A stretch of DNA of 44,956 nt from an uncultured Lachnospiraceae bacterium. Lineage in GTDB: Bacteria; Bacillota; Clostridia; Lachnospirales; Lachnospiraceae. The stretch covers positions 1-44,956 of the forward strand of contig CAMFDG010000014.1 in NCBI GenBank assembly GCA_945949045.1, in the 5' to 3' direction. Shown piece by piece: positions 7,592 to 16,515 of the stretch (positions are counted from its first letter, which is position 1; every line of letters starts with the position of its first letter). Under the pieces are notes generated by a model that was given only the letters and a program-made list of their open reading frames with translations, did not search any database and was not told the origin of the DNA. The position numbers and the translations under genes are program-made.

Positions 7592-10500
7592 ATGGCAGGC
7601 AAGTAAAATCGGGCTGATTAATTTTTGGTATTATGATGAGCAGGAGTTTCCTTTTGTCAAGGGTAGAATGCTCCTTCGTGGTTCCAACGGATCGGGAAAA
7701 TCTGTCACGATGCAGAGCGTGGTTCCTCTGCTTCTGGACGGAAACATGAGTCCGGAGCGATTGGATCCCTTTGGCTCCAGAGACCGGAAGATGAGCAGCT
7801 ATCTGCTGGAGGAGGATGACGAACGGGAGGAGCGGACCGGCTATCTGTACCTGGAGTTCAAGAGGGTGGATTCCGAGAATTATCTGACGATCGGCATGGG
7901 AATCCGTGCCCGCAAGGGCAAGCCGTTGGATAAATGGTATTTTTCCCTGACGGATGGAAGAAGAATCGGCGTAGACTTTTTCCTGTACAAGGAGACGGAT
8001 GAAAAGGTCACGCTGTCCAAGAAGGAATTGGAAAACCGTGTGGCGGCGGGCGGCCGGGTGTTTGACCGCCAGGTCGATTATATGGAATACGTGAACCAGC
8101 AGATTTTCGGATTTGAAACCGTGGATGAATATAAGGAGATGATTGATCTCCTGATTCAGCTTAGAACACCGAAGCTCTCGAAGGATTTCAAGCCGTCGGT
8201 GATCAATGATATCCTGAGAGATTCGCTGCAGCCCCTTTCCGATGAGGATCTGCAGCCCATGTCGGAAGCAATCGAAAACATGGATCAGATGACGATGAAT
8301 CTCGCCAGCCGAAGGGAGGCACTGCAGGCCGCAGAGAAAATTGAACGTGTATACGATCGTTATAACCGTTTGCTTCTGTTTGAAAAGGCCGAAAACTGCA
8401 GGAAGGTGCAAAAGACCCTGGAGGAACTGCAGAAGGAAACCGAAGCCCGCGCCACAGAGCTTTCCGGTAACGACAAGAAGCTTACGGAACTGGGAGAAGA
8501 ACAGGAGCAGCTGGAGGCCAGGCGCGAATCCATGGAACAGGAGCGAGATTCTTTAAACAAAAGTGATGCCCTCAGCTTAAAAGAACGGGAATCCAGGCTG
8601 GCAGAGGAAATGCAAAGCTATCAGGAAACCATGGAAAATAAAGCGAAGGCACTTGCAGCTAAGGAGGAGCATCGTCTGGAGGTCGAAGATAAGCACAGGA
8701 CAGAAGAAGACCGCAGATTTGAAAGGGAACAGGAGATCAGAAATCTGTTTGAGGAGATGACAGGGCAGGCAGAAAGCATGGCTTTTGAGGAGCATGCCTT
8801 TTTCCAAAAGGAATGCGAGGAGCAGCTGGAGGAAGAGATTTCTTTTGCTGCGCTTGAGAAACAGTTTGGGGATACGAAGGAGAAAATCGGACAGGGGTAT
8901 TCTATTCTGCAGGAAACCAATCTGCTGGAGCCCCAGGCGGAGTCACTTTTGCAGCAGAGAGATGCAAAGCGAAGGGAAATGGATGGAATCCAGAAACGGA
9001 TCTCGGAGCGGGAGATGCTGTTTGTGCAGACACAGAGTGACTGGAAGGAGGAGCTGTATCGCTGGAACGGCGGGAATAAGCATCTGGTGATGGATAAAGA
9101 ACAGCTGAAGTTCTGCAGCATGTACGCGGATTCCTTTGGGGAGCAGTCGGACTTTGCCCTTGTGAAGAATCTGGTGTCGGATGTATGGATTACGAACAAA
9201 AATGATCTGCTGGCACAAGTGCATGAGAAGGAACGCCTGCTGGAAGAAAAGGATGAGGAAAAAGGGCGGGTGCTGGAAGAACTTGCGGAGTGGGAAAGCG
9301 CGAAGGATCCGGAGCCGGAGCGTACGGAGTCTGTAAAGAAGAACCGTGCCCGTCTGGATGCTCTGGGCATCCCGTATCAGGAATTTTATAAGGTCATCGA
9401 GTTTTCGGACGCACTGAGTGAGACGGAATGTAATCGTCTGGAGGAGGCCCTGCAGCAGATGGGCATACTGGACGCCCTGGTCATTGAAGAGCAGTACAGG
9501 GAGCAGGCACTGGCATTGACAGAGGGCTGTGAGGACCGTTACCTGTTTGTACAGCCTTCCCACAAGGGAAGAAGCTTATTGGATGTGCTGGAATTAAACG
9601 ATTCGGTCAATGATATCTTTTCCAATCAGCGTCTGACAGGAATTCTGTCGGATATCGCCTACGGGGAGGAGGGCGTCCTCTCGGTATCTCCGGAAGGTGT
9701 GTATCAGATGGGGGTGTTGACGGGAACCATAACGGGCACCCATGTGGCAGGTTTCCTGGGCACCAGGGCACGGGAACGCAACCGGCTGGCACGAATCGAA
9801 GACTGCCGGAGCAGATTAAGGGAGCTGGAGGAAGAAATCAGGCTGCTGGAGGAAGAAAAAGAAGATTTTGGGCAGCAACTCCGGGAATTGGAGGATGAGT
9901 ACAGAGGGCTGCCACAGGATGTTGACCTAAGGACCGCCTGGAACATGCTTACCAAAGAGCAGCGGACATATGAGCAGGCACAGGCAGAGTGTCGGCAGGT
10001 GGAAGCCCGGTGGAAGGCACTTTCCGATGAAATCAGGGAAAAGAAAAAGAAGGCGCTGGAAATTGCCGAGCACCTGTACCTGAATTGTACCTATGCGATT
10101 TTTAAAGAGGCGAATGAAGCGGCTGTGGAGTATGAGAAGAATCTGACGATTTTAAAGTCCTCTCACCAGCTGCTGCTGCAGAGTATCCGGTATTTACGGG
10201 ATTTGGAGGAGAGTCTGGAGCGGATGGATGAAGATATGGATGAAATCCGCTATGATATCACTTCGGCAAAGCGTCAGCTTGGGAAAGCAGCACAGGAGCG
10301 CACCTCCGTTCTGGAGCAGCTGAAGCTGACGGACTACGAGCAGATCAGGGACCGTCTGGATGCCTGTGTTGCATGGCTTCATGAATATCCGGATCGAATA
10401 AAAGCAAATGCGGGGCAGCAGGCCGCTTTACAGGAGCAGCAGAAGATTCTCCGAAACCAGCAGGAAGAGGATGAAAAGAAGCGGATGGTTCTGGAAGAAA

Positions 10501-11690
10501 AGCGGATCTGGCGGAACCGCTGCTATGAGGCGGAACTGGCCCTTGGCTATGTGCAGCTGCCGGAAGAACTGCCCAGGGAGCCGGACAAGGTGTGGCGTTT
10601 TCTGGAGGCGGATACCAGAATGCTGGGAAAGGATGCCGTGATCACAAATCTGAATCAGGTTTATTTTGAAAACCGGGCATTTCTCAGTGAGTATCAGATG
10701 ATGCAGAATGGGATTTTTACGGAGCTGGAAAGTGAGCGGCCGGAGGGAGAGCCGGAGGCCTGTCGGCAGGATTTTACGGTGCGGTATCAGGGGACCAAAA
10801 TTCCTTTCACCAGTCTGCCCGGACATCTTCACGCGGATATTGAGCAGCTGCAGGAATTGATCCGGGACGGGGACAGAGAACTGTTTGAGGATATTCTGGC
10901 CAATACGGTCAGCCGCAAAATCCGGGGAAAGATCAATGCCTCCAATGCCTGGGTGGAAAAGATGAACGCGCTGATGAGCAGTATGAATACCTCCAGCGGT
11001 CTGACCTTAAGCCTTCGCTGGCGAAGCAAGACGGCTGAAACGGAGGACCAGCTGGATACAAAGGAGCTGGTGGAGCTTTTGAAGAAGGACTACCGGCTCA
11101 TGAGCGAGGAAGAGGCAGCGAAGCTTTCCGCACATTTCAGGTCCAAGGTGGAGGAAGCCCGGCGGCAGGCAAGAGACAACGCGGGCATGGTATCCTTCTA
11201 TCAGGTGATGAAGGATACGCTGGATTATCGCAAGTGGTTTGAGTTTCAGCTGTTTTCCCAGAAGAAGGGAGAGAGGGTCAAGGAGTTGACGAACAGTGTA
11301 TTTGGTACCTTCAGTGGCGGGGAAAAAGCAATGTCCATGTATGTGCCGTTGTTTTCTGCCGTGGTGGCCAAGTATCAGGGCGGACGAAAGGATGCGCCGA
11401 GACTGATCTCACTGGATGAGGCCTTTGCCGGTGTCGACAACCGGAATATCCGGGATATGTTCCGTCTCATGACAGAATTTGAGTTTGATTTTATCATCAA
11501 TTCCCAGGTTCTCTGGGGCGATTGTGACACACTGGATGCGTTGGCGATTTATCAGCTGATCCGGCCGGAAAATGCCAAATTTGTGACCGTGATGCCGTAT
11601 CTCTGGAATGGCCATGCGAAGGAATTGCTGGAGGACGAGGAAGCGGTCGAGCAGCGGAGGAGAGAGCTTGAACAGTCAGGAAGAGAATAA
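7581..11690 (+). CDS. jetC: Wadjet component JetC (SMC-like ATPase)
   Basis: A 1369-residue SMC-like ATPase. The Walker A motif GSNGSGKS is at residues 34-41. Long heptad-rich coiled coils run roughly 260-520 and 720-960, around a central hinge-like region (about 570-720). The ABC signature FSGGEKA is near 1244, and Walker B LISLDEAFAGVD near 1275-1286. In Wadjet the JetC dimer is the loop-extruding motor that tests DNA topology and hands small circular DNA to the JetD nuclease. The ATG overlaps the jetB end by 11 bases with GGAGGAG upstream, and the 3' end overlaps jetD. All ATPase motifs are intact, so the copy looks functional. Confidence 0.93.
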   Translation: MNSRWQASKIGLINFWYYDEQEFPFVKGRMLLRGSNGSGKSVTMQSVVPLLLDGNMSPERLDPFGSRDRKMSSYLLEEDDEREERTGYLYLEFKRVDSENYLTIGMGIRARKGKPLDKWYFSLTDGRRIGVDFFLYKETDEKVTLSKKELENRVAAGGRVFDRQVDYMEYVNQQIFGFETVDEYKEMIDLLIQLRTPKLSKDFKPSVINDILRDSLQPLSDEDLQPMSEAIENMDQMTMNLASRREALQAAEKIERVYDRYNRLLLFEKAENCRKVQKTLEELQKETEARATELSGNDKKLTELGEEQEQLEARRESMEQERDSLNKSDALSLKERESRLAEEMQSYQETMENKAKALAAKEEHRLEVEDKHRTEEDRRFEREQEIRNLFEEMTGQAESMAFEEHAFFQKECEEQLEEEISFAALEKQFGDTKEKIGQGYSILQETNLLEPQAESLLQQRDAKRREMDGIQKRISEREMLFVQTQSDWKEELYRWNGGNKHLVMDKEQLKFCSMYADSFGEQSDFALVKNLVSDVWITNKNDLLAQVHEKERLLEEKDEEKGRVLEELAEWESAKDPEPERTESVKKNRARLDALGIPYQEFYKVIEFSDALSETECNRLEEALQQMGILDALVIEEQYREQALALTEGCEDRYLFVQPSHKGRSLLDVLELNDSVNDIFSNQRLTGILSDIAYGEEGVLSVSPEGVYQMGVLTGTITGTHVAGFLGTRARERNRLARIEDCRSRLRELEEEIRLLEEEKEDFGQQLRELEDEYRGLPQDVDLRTAWNMLTKEQRTYEQAQAECRQVEARWKALSDEIREKKKKALEIAEHLYLNCTYAIFKEANEAAVEYEKNLTILKSSHQLLLQSIRYLRDLEESLERMDEDMDEIRYDITSAKRQLGKAAQERTSVLEQLKLTDYEQIRDRLDACVAWLHEYPDRIKANAGQQAALQEQQKILRNQQEEDEKKRMVLEEKRIWRNRCYEAELALGYVQLPEELPREPDKVWRFLEADTRMLGKDAVITNLNQVYFENRAFLSEYQMMQNGIFTELESERPEGEPEACRQDFTVRYQGTKIPFTSLPGHLHADIEQLQELIRDGDRELFEDILANTVSRKIRGKINASNAWVEKMNALMSSMNTSSGLTLSLRWRSKTAETEDQLDTKELVELLKKDYRLMSEEEAAKLSAHFRSKVEEARRQARDNAGMVSFYQVMKDTLDYRKWFEFQLFSQKKGERVKELTNSVFGTFSGGEKAMSMYVPLFSAVVAKYQGGRKDAPRLISLDEAFAGVDNRNIRDMFRLMTEFEFDFIINSQVLWGDCDTLDALAIYQLIRPENAKFVTVMPYLWNGHAKELLEDEEAVEQRRRELEQSGRE

Positions 11691-12954
11691 TTGTATTGCT
11701 TATTTCAAATCGAATCCGGTGTGGGAGCGGCTGCTATACGGGTTCTGGGAGAAATACCGTTCCTACGGGGAGTTCTCCGGGACGGTGGTGCTGCGGGGGC
11801 TGTCCATGGAGGAGATTGAGGGTCTGGAGGGCTTTTTTGCGAAAAGCTATCACGGAAAAAAGAGTGTGTCCATATCGGCAGACCGTTTTTGCAAAGCCCT
11901 GGCGGCAAGCAGGTTTTCTATGGTGACCCCCCGGCGGCTTCTGGAACTGTATTTCCGGAAAAAGCCCACCGGGAAAAAAGAAGAACGCCTTGCTGTGGAG
12001 CAGCAGCAGAAGCAGTTTCTGGTGGATTTTGAAAGGGAGTACGGGGGAACACCGGCTTTCGAGATGTCTTCGAAGCTGGAAGAGGTGGTAAAGGGATGCC
12101 GCACGAAGAATCTGCAGGAATGGCAGGCGCTGCTTAAACTGGGAGCAGAGATCATCAATCAGCTTCCTTACCGGGAGAACAAAGTGATATACCTCGCCGT
12201 ATTTGCCACGCAGCTGACGGGAAATCCCCATGCCTTTGATGTCAAAAGTCCTCAGGGAAATTTCTTTTACCAGCTGGTTCAGGCAGATTTAAGACACCGC
12301 GGCAGGCTGCCGGAGCAGTCGGAAATTTTCCCGGCCTTTTTCCGGCAGAGATGTTTTCTGGAGTCGGGGCTGCTTTTGGATGATGTTTCTAATTATTCGC
12401 TGCTTTCCGGGGTTCGGGCACAGAGGAGGGATGGATCCTTTCATGCCGGAATGGAGGGCTTTTTCCAGGAAGAGGATATGGTGCAGGTGCCTCTTGCAAT
12501 TCTTTCCCAATGGGCTAAAATGAGTTGTGAGAGCGGTGAAATTTATGTGGTGGAGAATCCGTCTGTCTTTGCGGGAATCTGTAAAAGAACGGACAAACGG
12601 GTTTCCTGTATGTGCATGAACGGGCAGCCAAAGCTGGCTGGATTAGTGGCGCTGGATTTGCTTGCAGTCTCCCAAACGGTGGTTTATTATGCGGGAGATC
12701 TGGATCCGGAGGGACTTTTAATTGCCCAGAAAATTGCACAGTATTATAAGGGAGAATTTCATTACTGGCATATGTCGGTGGAGGATTACCGGGAAAGCCT
12801 CTCGAAGGAGGTTCTCTCCGAAAAACGGCTGAAGAGTCTGGATAGGATTACCGATGAACGACTGCTTCCGGTTGTAGAGAGCATGAGACAGGAGAGGACA
12901 GCCGGCTACCAGGAGAAGTTAATTTGCAGCCATTTATTTGAAGGAGTAGAATGA
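11668..12954 (+). CDS. jetD: Wadjet nuclease JetD (Toprim/topoisomerase VI A-like)
   Basis: The effector of the Wadjet system, 428 residues from TTG at 11668. That codon has GGAGG at 11656-11660 with a seven-base spacer, and gives a 23-base overlap with jetC; the longer frame from 11608 would begin deep inside jetC with no binding site. The C-terminal domain carries a Toprim acidic motif YYAGDLDPEGL (about residues 340-350), the metal-binding site used for cleavage of plasmid DNA, as in the DUF2220-type topoisomerase VI A-like family. The N-terminal half (DUF3322-like, about 1-190) is the DNA-binding or bending part. The gene ends one base before tcdA, so tcdA may be co-transcribed. Confidence 0.9.
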   Translation: MNSQEENNCIAYFKSNPVWERLLYGFWEKYRSYGEFSGTVVLRGLSMEEIEGLEGFFAKSYHGKKSVSISADRFCKALAASRFSMVTPRRLLELYFRKKPTGKKEERLAVEQQQKQFLVDFEREYGGTPAFEMSSKLEEVVKGCRTKNLQEWQALLKLGAEIINQLPYRENKVIYLAVFATQLTGNPHAFDVKSPQGNFFYQLVQADLRHRGRLPEQSEIFPAFFRQRCFLESGLLLDDVSNYSLLSGVRAQRRDGSFHAGMEGFFQEEDMVQVPLAILSQWAKMSCESGEIYVVENPSVFAGICKRTDKRVSCMCMNGQPKLAGLVALDLLAVSQTVVYYAGDLDPEGLLIAQKIAQYYKGEFHYWHMSVEDYRESLSKEVLSEKRLKSLDRITDERLLPVVESMRQERTAGYQEKLICSHLFEGVE

Positions 12955-12955
12955 C

Positions 12956-13744
12956 ATGCTGACACAGTTTTCAAGAACGGAGTTACTTTTGGGAAAGGAG
13001 GCCATGGGCCGGCTGGCGGGTGCCCGGGTGGCGGTCTTTGGCATCGGCGGGGTTGGCGGCTATGTGTGCGAGGCACTGGTGCGCAGCGGTGTGGGGGCTT
13101 TTGATCTGATTGATGACGACAAGGTGTGCCTCACGAATCTGAACCGGCAGATCATCGCCACCCGCAGTACCGTTGGCAAATACAAAGTGGATGTGATGAA
13201 GGAGCGTCTGCTGGATATCAATCCCGATGTATCCGTGCGGACACATAAGTGTTTTTTCCTGCCGGAGAATGCGGAGGAATTTCCCTTTCAGGAATACGAT
13301 TATGTGGTGGATGCGGTGGATACCGTGACGGCCAAGATCGCACTGGTCATGAAGGCGCAGGAGAAAAAGGTGCCCATCATCAGCAGTATGGGGGCCGGTA
13401 ATAAATTGGATGCAAGTCAGTTTAAGGTGGCGGATATTTACAAGACGAAGGTGTGTCCGCTGGCCAAAGTTATGCGCCGGGAACTGAAAAAACGCGGGGT
13501 GAAGAAGCTGAAGGTGGTGTATTCGGAAGAACTGCCCGTAAAGCCGGTGGAGGATATGGCTATCCGCTGCAGGAGTAATTGCATCTGTCCGCCGGGGGCC
13601 GAGCATAAGTGCACAGAGAGGAGGGCAATCCCTGGAAGTGTGGCCTTTGTGCCATCGGTGGCGGGGCTGATCCTTGCGGGAGAAGTTGTCAGAGATCTGT
13701 GCAGGGTAGATTCACCTGTGAGGAATGATCAGAAATCTCTATAG
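12956..13744 (+). CDS. tcdA: tRNA threonylcarbamoyladenosine dehydratase (ThiF/E1-like)
   Basis: A 262-residue E1/ThiF-family ATPase. The nucleotide-binding glycine motif GIGGVGG is at 29-35, followed by DLIDDDKVCLTNLNRQ with the conserved R that contacts ATP, and the adenylation-site region DAVDTVTAK. The C-terminal IPGSVAFVPSVAG segment is characteristic of TcdA (CsdL). The enzyme makes the cyclic form of t6A at position 37 of ANN-decoding tRNAs in an ATP-dependent reaction. AAGGAG lies ten bases before the ATG, inside jetD. Presence directly behind a defence operon is probably chance chromosomal context, since the gene is housekeeping. Confidence 0.92.
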   Translation: MLTQFSRTELLLGKEAMGRLAGARVAVFGIGGVGGYVCEALVRSGVGAFDLIDDDKVCLTNLNRQIIATRSTVGKYKVDVMKERLLDINPDVSVRTHKCFFLPENAEEFPFQEYDYVVDAVDTVTAKIALVMKAQEKKVPIISSMGAGNKLDASQFKVADIYKTKVCPLAKVMRRELKKRGVKKLKVVYSEELPVKPVEDMAIRCRSNCICPPGAEHKCTERRAIPGSVAFVPSVAGLILAGEVVRDLCRVDSPVRNDQKSL

Positions 13745-13801
13745 GCCGAAATCGGTGGAAAAGGCAGGATTATTATAGAATTTGAGAAGAAAGGGAACGG
13801 T

Positions 13802-14752
13802 TTGCTGACGATTTACTGTGCGCTTTATCCGGAAGCAAAGGAGATCATTCGGACATTTCAATTGAAAAAGGAGATCACAAGGGCACATTTTCAAGTCTTT
13901 TCGGATGAGAAAAAGACCATCCGCCTTGTACTTACTGGTGTCGGGGCAATTGCTGCGGCAACGGCTGTGGCGGAGCTTTCGGCTCTCTTTCCACCGAAGG
14001 AGACGGATCTGCTCCTCAACTTCGGAACCTGTGGCGCCGAAGCGGACGTTTCGGTGGGAGAAATTTTCTTGTGTAACAAGTTGACGGAGGAGAGCAGCGG
14101 CAGGACCTTTTACCCGGACATGCTTTACCGGCATCCCTTCGGGGAGGCGGAGCTTTATAGCTGTGTAAGTCTGCAGACGAAGGAGCAGCTGGAGCGAAGG
14201 AGCGAAGAGAGGGATAAGCCTGGGGGGAAAGGTTCCTTCTGTATACAGAACCGGCATGTCCGGCTGTATGATCAGGAGGCGGCAGCCGTGTATCAGGCGG
14301 GCAGCTATTTCTATGGACCTCACAGGATGCTGTTTCTGAAGGCGGTGTCGGATCATGGAATCAGGGAAAATGCCGGGCAGCCGGAACAATCCGCCGGCTG
14401 TGGCGTAGAGTTGGAAAAGGAACAGCTGTCGATGGCTCTTAAGGATGCGGCACCAAAGGTGTGTGCCTACCTCTCTTTCCTGCGTGAGTTAGACAACGCC
14501 GGGGTCCGGGAAAATGAAAAGCAGCGGGCATGCAGGCTGCAGGTAAGGCAGGAAGCCAGGCGACTGGGTGAGCAGCTGCACTGCTCCGTGGTGATGCAGA
14601 AGGAACTGGAACAACTCCTGTGGTATTTTCGGCTGGCAGGGGTGGACGATGATACAATGCTTGAGGAACTGCGGGCGAAGGGAAGTATCCCGGCCCGGGA
14701 CAAGAAAGAGGGAAAGAAGATTCTGGATGAACTCAGGGGACTCTTATTTTAA
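13802..14752 (+). CDS. Nucleoside phosphorylase/nucleosidase-fold protein
   Basis: A 316-residue protein, apparently starting at TTG 13802 behind AAGAAAGGGA. Residues 1-200 follow the MTA/SAH nucleosidase and purine phosphorylase fold: a beta strand with YCALYPEA, then LVLTGVGAIAAATAVAEL, then LLLNFGTCGAEADVSVGEIF, and a D-Q-E-A-A-A motif where MTAN-type enzymes have D-M-E-A-A. A VSDHG segment stands where the family has its catalytic S-D. The C-terminal 110 residues are helical and not part of the fold. It overlaps the next gene, an SPL-like radical SAM enzyme, by 26 bases; this pairing seems conserved in Lachnospiraceae from memory, suggesting a joint role that I cannot define. Confidence 0.7.
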   Translation: MLTIYCALYPEAKEIIRTFQLKKEITRAHFQVFSDEKKTIRLVLTGVGAIAAATAVAELSALFPPKETDLLLNFGTCGAEADVSVGEIFLCNKLTEESSGRTFYPDMLYRHPFGEAELYSCVSLQTKEQLERRSEERDKPGGKGSFCIQNRHVRLYDQEAAAVYQAGSYFYGPHRMLFLKAVSDHGIRENAGQPEQSAGCGVELEKEQLSMALKDAAPKVCAYLSFLRELDNAGVRENEKQRACRLQVRQEARRLGEQLHCSVVMQKELEQLLWYFRLAGVDDDTMLEELRAKGSIPARDKKEGKKILDELRGLLF

Positions 14753-15752
14753 TCCGAATTTTACACATATTTACGTGGAGAAGAAGGTGAGCAGCCACTT
14801 TCGGACGAGGGAGATTCTGGCTCGCTTTCCCCGTTCGCAGGTGGTTCTCATTGACCACTATAAGGATGTGTTTAACCGGCGGGGGCAAAATCCCACGGTT
14901 CAGCATCGGTCCCAGTGTCTGATTCTGGCCGCCAAGGAGGGAAATCTGTTTTACGAGGGTGCACCGGTGTGCCAGGATTTTGGAAATGCCAATTTTTACT
15001 ATTGCTCCACCATGATGAACTGTGTGTTTGACTGCAGCTACTGTTATCTGAAGGGCATGTATCCATCCGGGCATCTGGTGGTGTTTGTGAATCTGGAGGA
15101 TTACTTTGAGACACTGGATCGGTTTCTGCGGGAACAATCCATGTATCTGTGTGTTTCCTATGATGCGGACCTGCTGGCTGTGGAGTCCTTCTTTGGCTAT
15201 GGAAAGCTCTGGGCCCGGTACGCTGCAGCCCATGAGAACCTGAAAATTGAAATACGGACGAAAAGCGCGAACCCCGGGATGTGGGAGGAACTCCCGGAAG
15301 CAGCCAACGTGATCTACGCTTTTACGCTGGCTCCCCAGCAGATGATCCGTGTCTGTGAGAGCGGGACGCCCTCTGTGGGCGCGCGTTTGGCCTGTGCCCT
15401 TTCGGGAATCGCCAAGGGCTTCCCGGTCCGCCTGTGCTTTGACCCCATGCTGTATCTGCCCACCTGGCGGGAGGATTACCGGGGGCTTTTGGAGGAACTG
15501 GACCGGGCGTTTTTCAGCTACGGTCTTTCCATGGATGTTCTGACGGATGTCAGTGTGGGTACTTTCCGCATTTCCCGGGAATATATGAAGCAGCTCCGGC
15601 GGGTGCTGCCCGATGCACCTGCGGTACAGTTTCCCTATGTGAACAGCGGGGGTGTGTACCAGTATCCCCAGGCACTTTTGGAGGAGATGGAGCAGTATCT
15701 GGTTTCGGAACTGGAAAAGCGTATGGACAGGGAAAAAATATATCGGGAGTGA
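14727..15752 (+). CDS. SPL-family radical SAM protein (spore photoproduct lyase-like)
   Basis: The start was set at ATG 14727, inside the end of the previous gene, because upstream codons lie far in that gene. The 341-residue product aligns along its length with spore photoproduct lyase. The radical SAM cluster motif C-x3-C-x2-C is at C99, C103 and C106 (CVFDCSYCYLKG), then VNLEDYF, a DADLLAVE segment, a TKSAN segment and a C-terminal LCFDPML..WREDYRGLLEELD region. In B. subtilis SPL the thiyl cysteine (C141) precedes TSDIVGID. Here the aligned position is Y145 and the nearest cysteine is C142, so repair of spore photoproduct is uncertain. The close link to a nucleosidase-fold gene hints at a nucleoside or nucleic-acid substrate. 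Confidence 0.8.
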   Translation: MNSGDSYFNPNFTHIYVEKKVSSHFRTREILARFPRSQVVLIDHYKDVFNRRGQNPTVQHRSQCLILAAKEGNLFYEGAPVCQDFGNANFYYCSTMMNCVFDCSYCYLKGMYPSGHLVVFVNLEDYFETLDRFLREQSMYLCVSYDADLLAVESFFGYGKLWARYAAAHENLKIEIRTKSANPGMWEELPEAANVIYAFTLAPQQMIRVCESGTPSVGARLACALSGIAKGFPVRLCFDPMLYLPTWREDYRGLLEELDRAFFSYGLSMDVLTDVSVGTFRISREYMKQLRRVLPDAPAVQFPYVNSGGVYQYPQALLEEMEQYLVSELEKRMDREKIYRE

Positions 15753-15788
15753 TCCTATCATGCAAAAGGATCAGTGGGAGGAAAAGGC

Positions 15789-16502
15789 GTGATTGAGAAT
15801 GAAAAGAATAAGAGAAAATCGGCGATTGTGACGGGAGCGAGCTCCGGAATCGGCCGGGCCATCAGCCAGATGCTTTGTGAGCAGGACTTTGAAGTGTATG
15901 GCTTCGGGCGAAGCTTTGAGGATACTCCTGCACAGAATCAGTTTCATCCTGTGCAGGGAGATCTTCTGGATACCCGGTGGCTCTGTGACCGGGTAAAAGA
16001 AATTTCACTGGCATCCCGGGTGGAGGTGCTGGTGAATGCTGCCGGCGTTGGGTATTATGGACTTCATGAGGATCTCTCCGTAAAGCAGATCCAGACCCTG
16101 GTGCGCACGAACCTGGAGGTGCCCATGATTCTCACGAACCGGCTTCTTCGGGTGTTGAAGCAGAATCACGGGTACATTATCAACATATCTTCCATCACGG
16201 CGAAACAGAGCAGCCCCCACGGCTGCGCTTACGGAGCAACCAAGGCGGGACTTACCGGCTTTGGAACGAGTCTTTTCGATGAAGCCCGTAAATATGGGGT
16301 GAGGGTGACCACGATTCACCCGGATATGACAGATACAAAGCTGTATCGGGATGCGGATTTTTCCTGCTCACAGGAGGAGGGGAGTTTTCTTTTGGCTTCG
16401 GAGGTGGCGGAGACCGTACGCTATGTTTTGAGCCAGCGAGACGGGGTTGTGGTGCCGGATATTACACTTCGCCCACAGCTGCACCGGATCGCACGGAAGT
16501 GA
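15789..16502 (+). CDS. SDR-family oxidoreductase
   Basis: A classical short-chain dehydrogenase/reductase of 237 residues from GTG 15789, chosen because GGGAGG lies seven bases upstream. It has the NAD(P)-binding TGASSGIG motif near residue 14, NAAG in the middle, the catalytic serine in ISSITAK and the YGATK (Y-x3-K) catalytic pair. The RSFED after the second beta strand could favour NADP(H). The substrate cannot be told. It follows the SPL-like gene by 36 bases and precedes the MGMT-like gene by 13 bases, so these genes may share a transcript. Confidence 0.88.
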   Translation: MIENEKNKRKSAIVTGASSGIGRAISQMLCEQDFEVYGFGRSFEDTPAQNQFHPVQGDLLDTRWLCDRVKEISLASRVEVLVNAAGVGYYGLHEDLSVKQIQTLVRTNLEVPMILTNRLLRVLKQNHGYIINISSITAKQSSPHGCAYGATKAGLTGFGTSLFDEARKYGVRVTTIHPDMTDTKLYRDADFSCSQEEGSFLLASEVAETVRYVLSQRDGVVVPDITLRPQLHRIARK

Positions 16503-16515
16503 GTTTACAAGAGTT

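Noticed and set aside
7473-8411. Long minus-strand frame opposite jetC, 312 codons
   Set aside because: It is antisense to well-supported jetB and jetC, has no binding site, and its composition is that of a shadow frame.
11608-11667. ATG at 11608 as the jetD start
   Set aside because: It lies 82 bases inside jetC without a binding site, and the encoded extension (rich in Arg) is a frame shadow of jetC.
2477-12954. A prophage or integrative element spanning from the recombinase through jetABCD
   Set aside because: No structural, replication or conjugation genes and no matching direct repeats at plausible ends were found; the recombinase alone is not enough.
14733-15761. Minus-strand frame of 342 codons opposite the SPL-like gene
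   Set aside because: A shadow of a gene with clear radical SAM motifs, His- and Gln-rich as typical for antisense frames.
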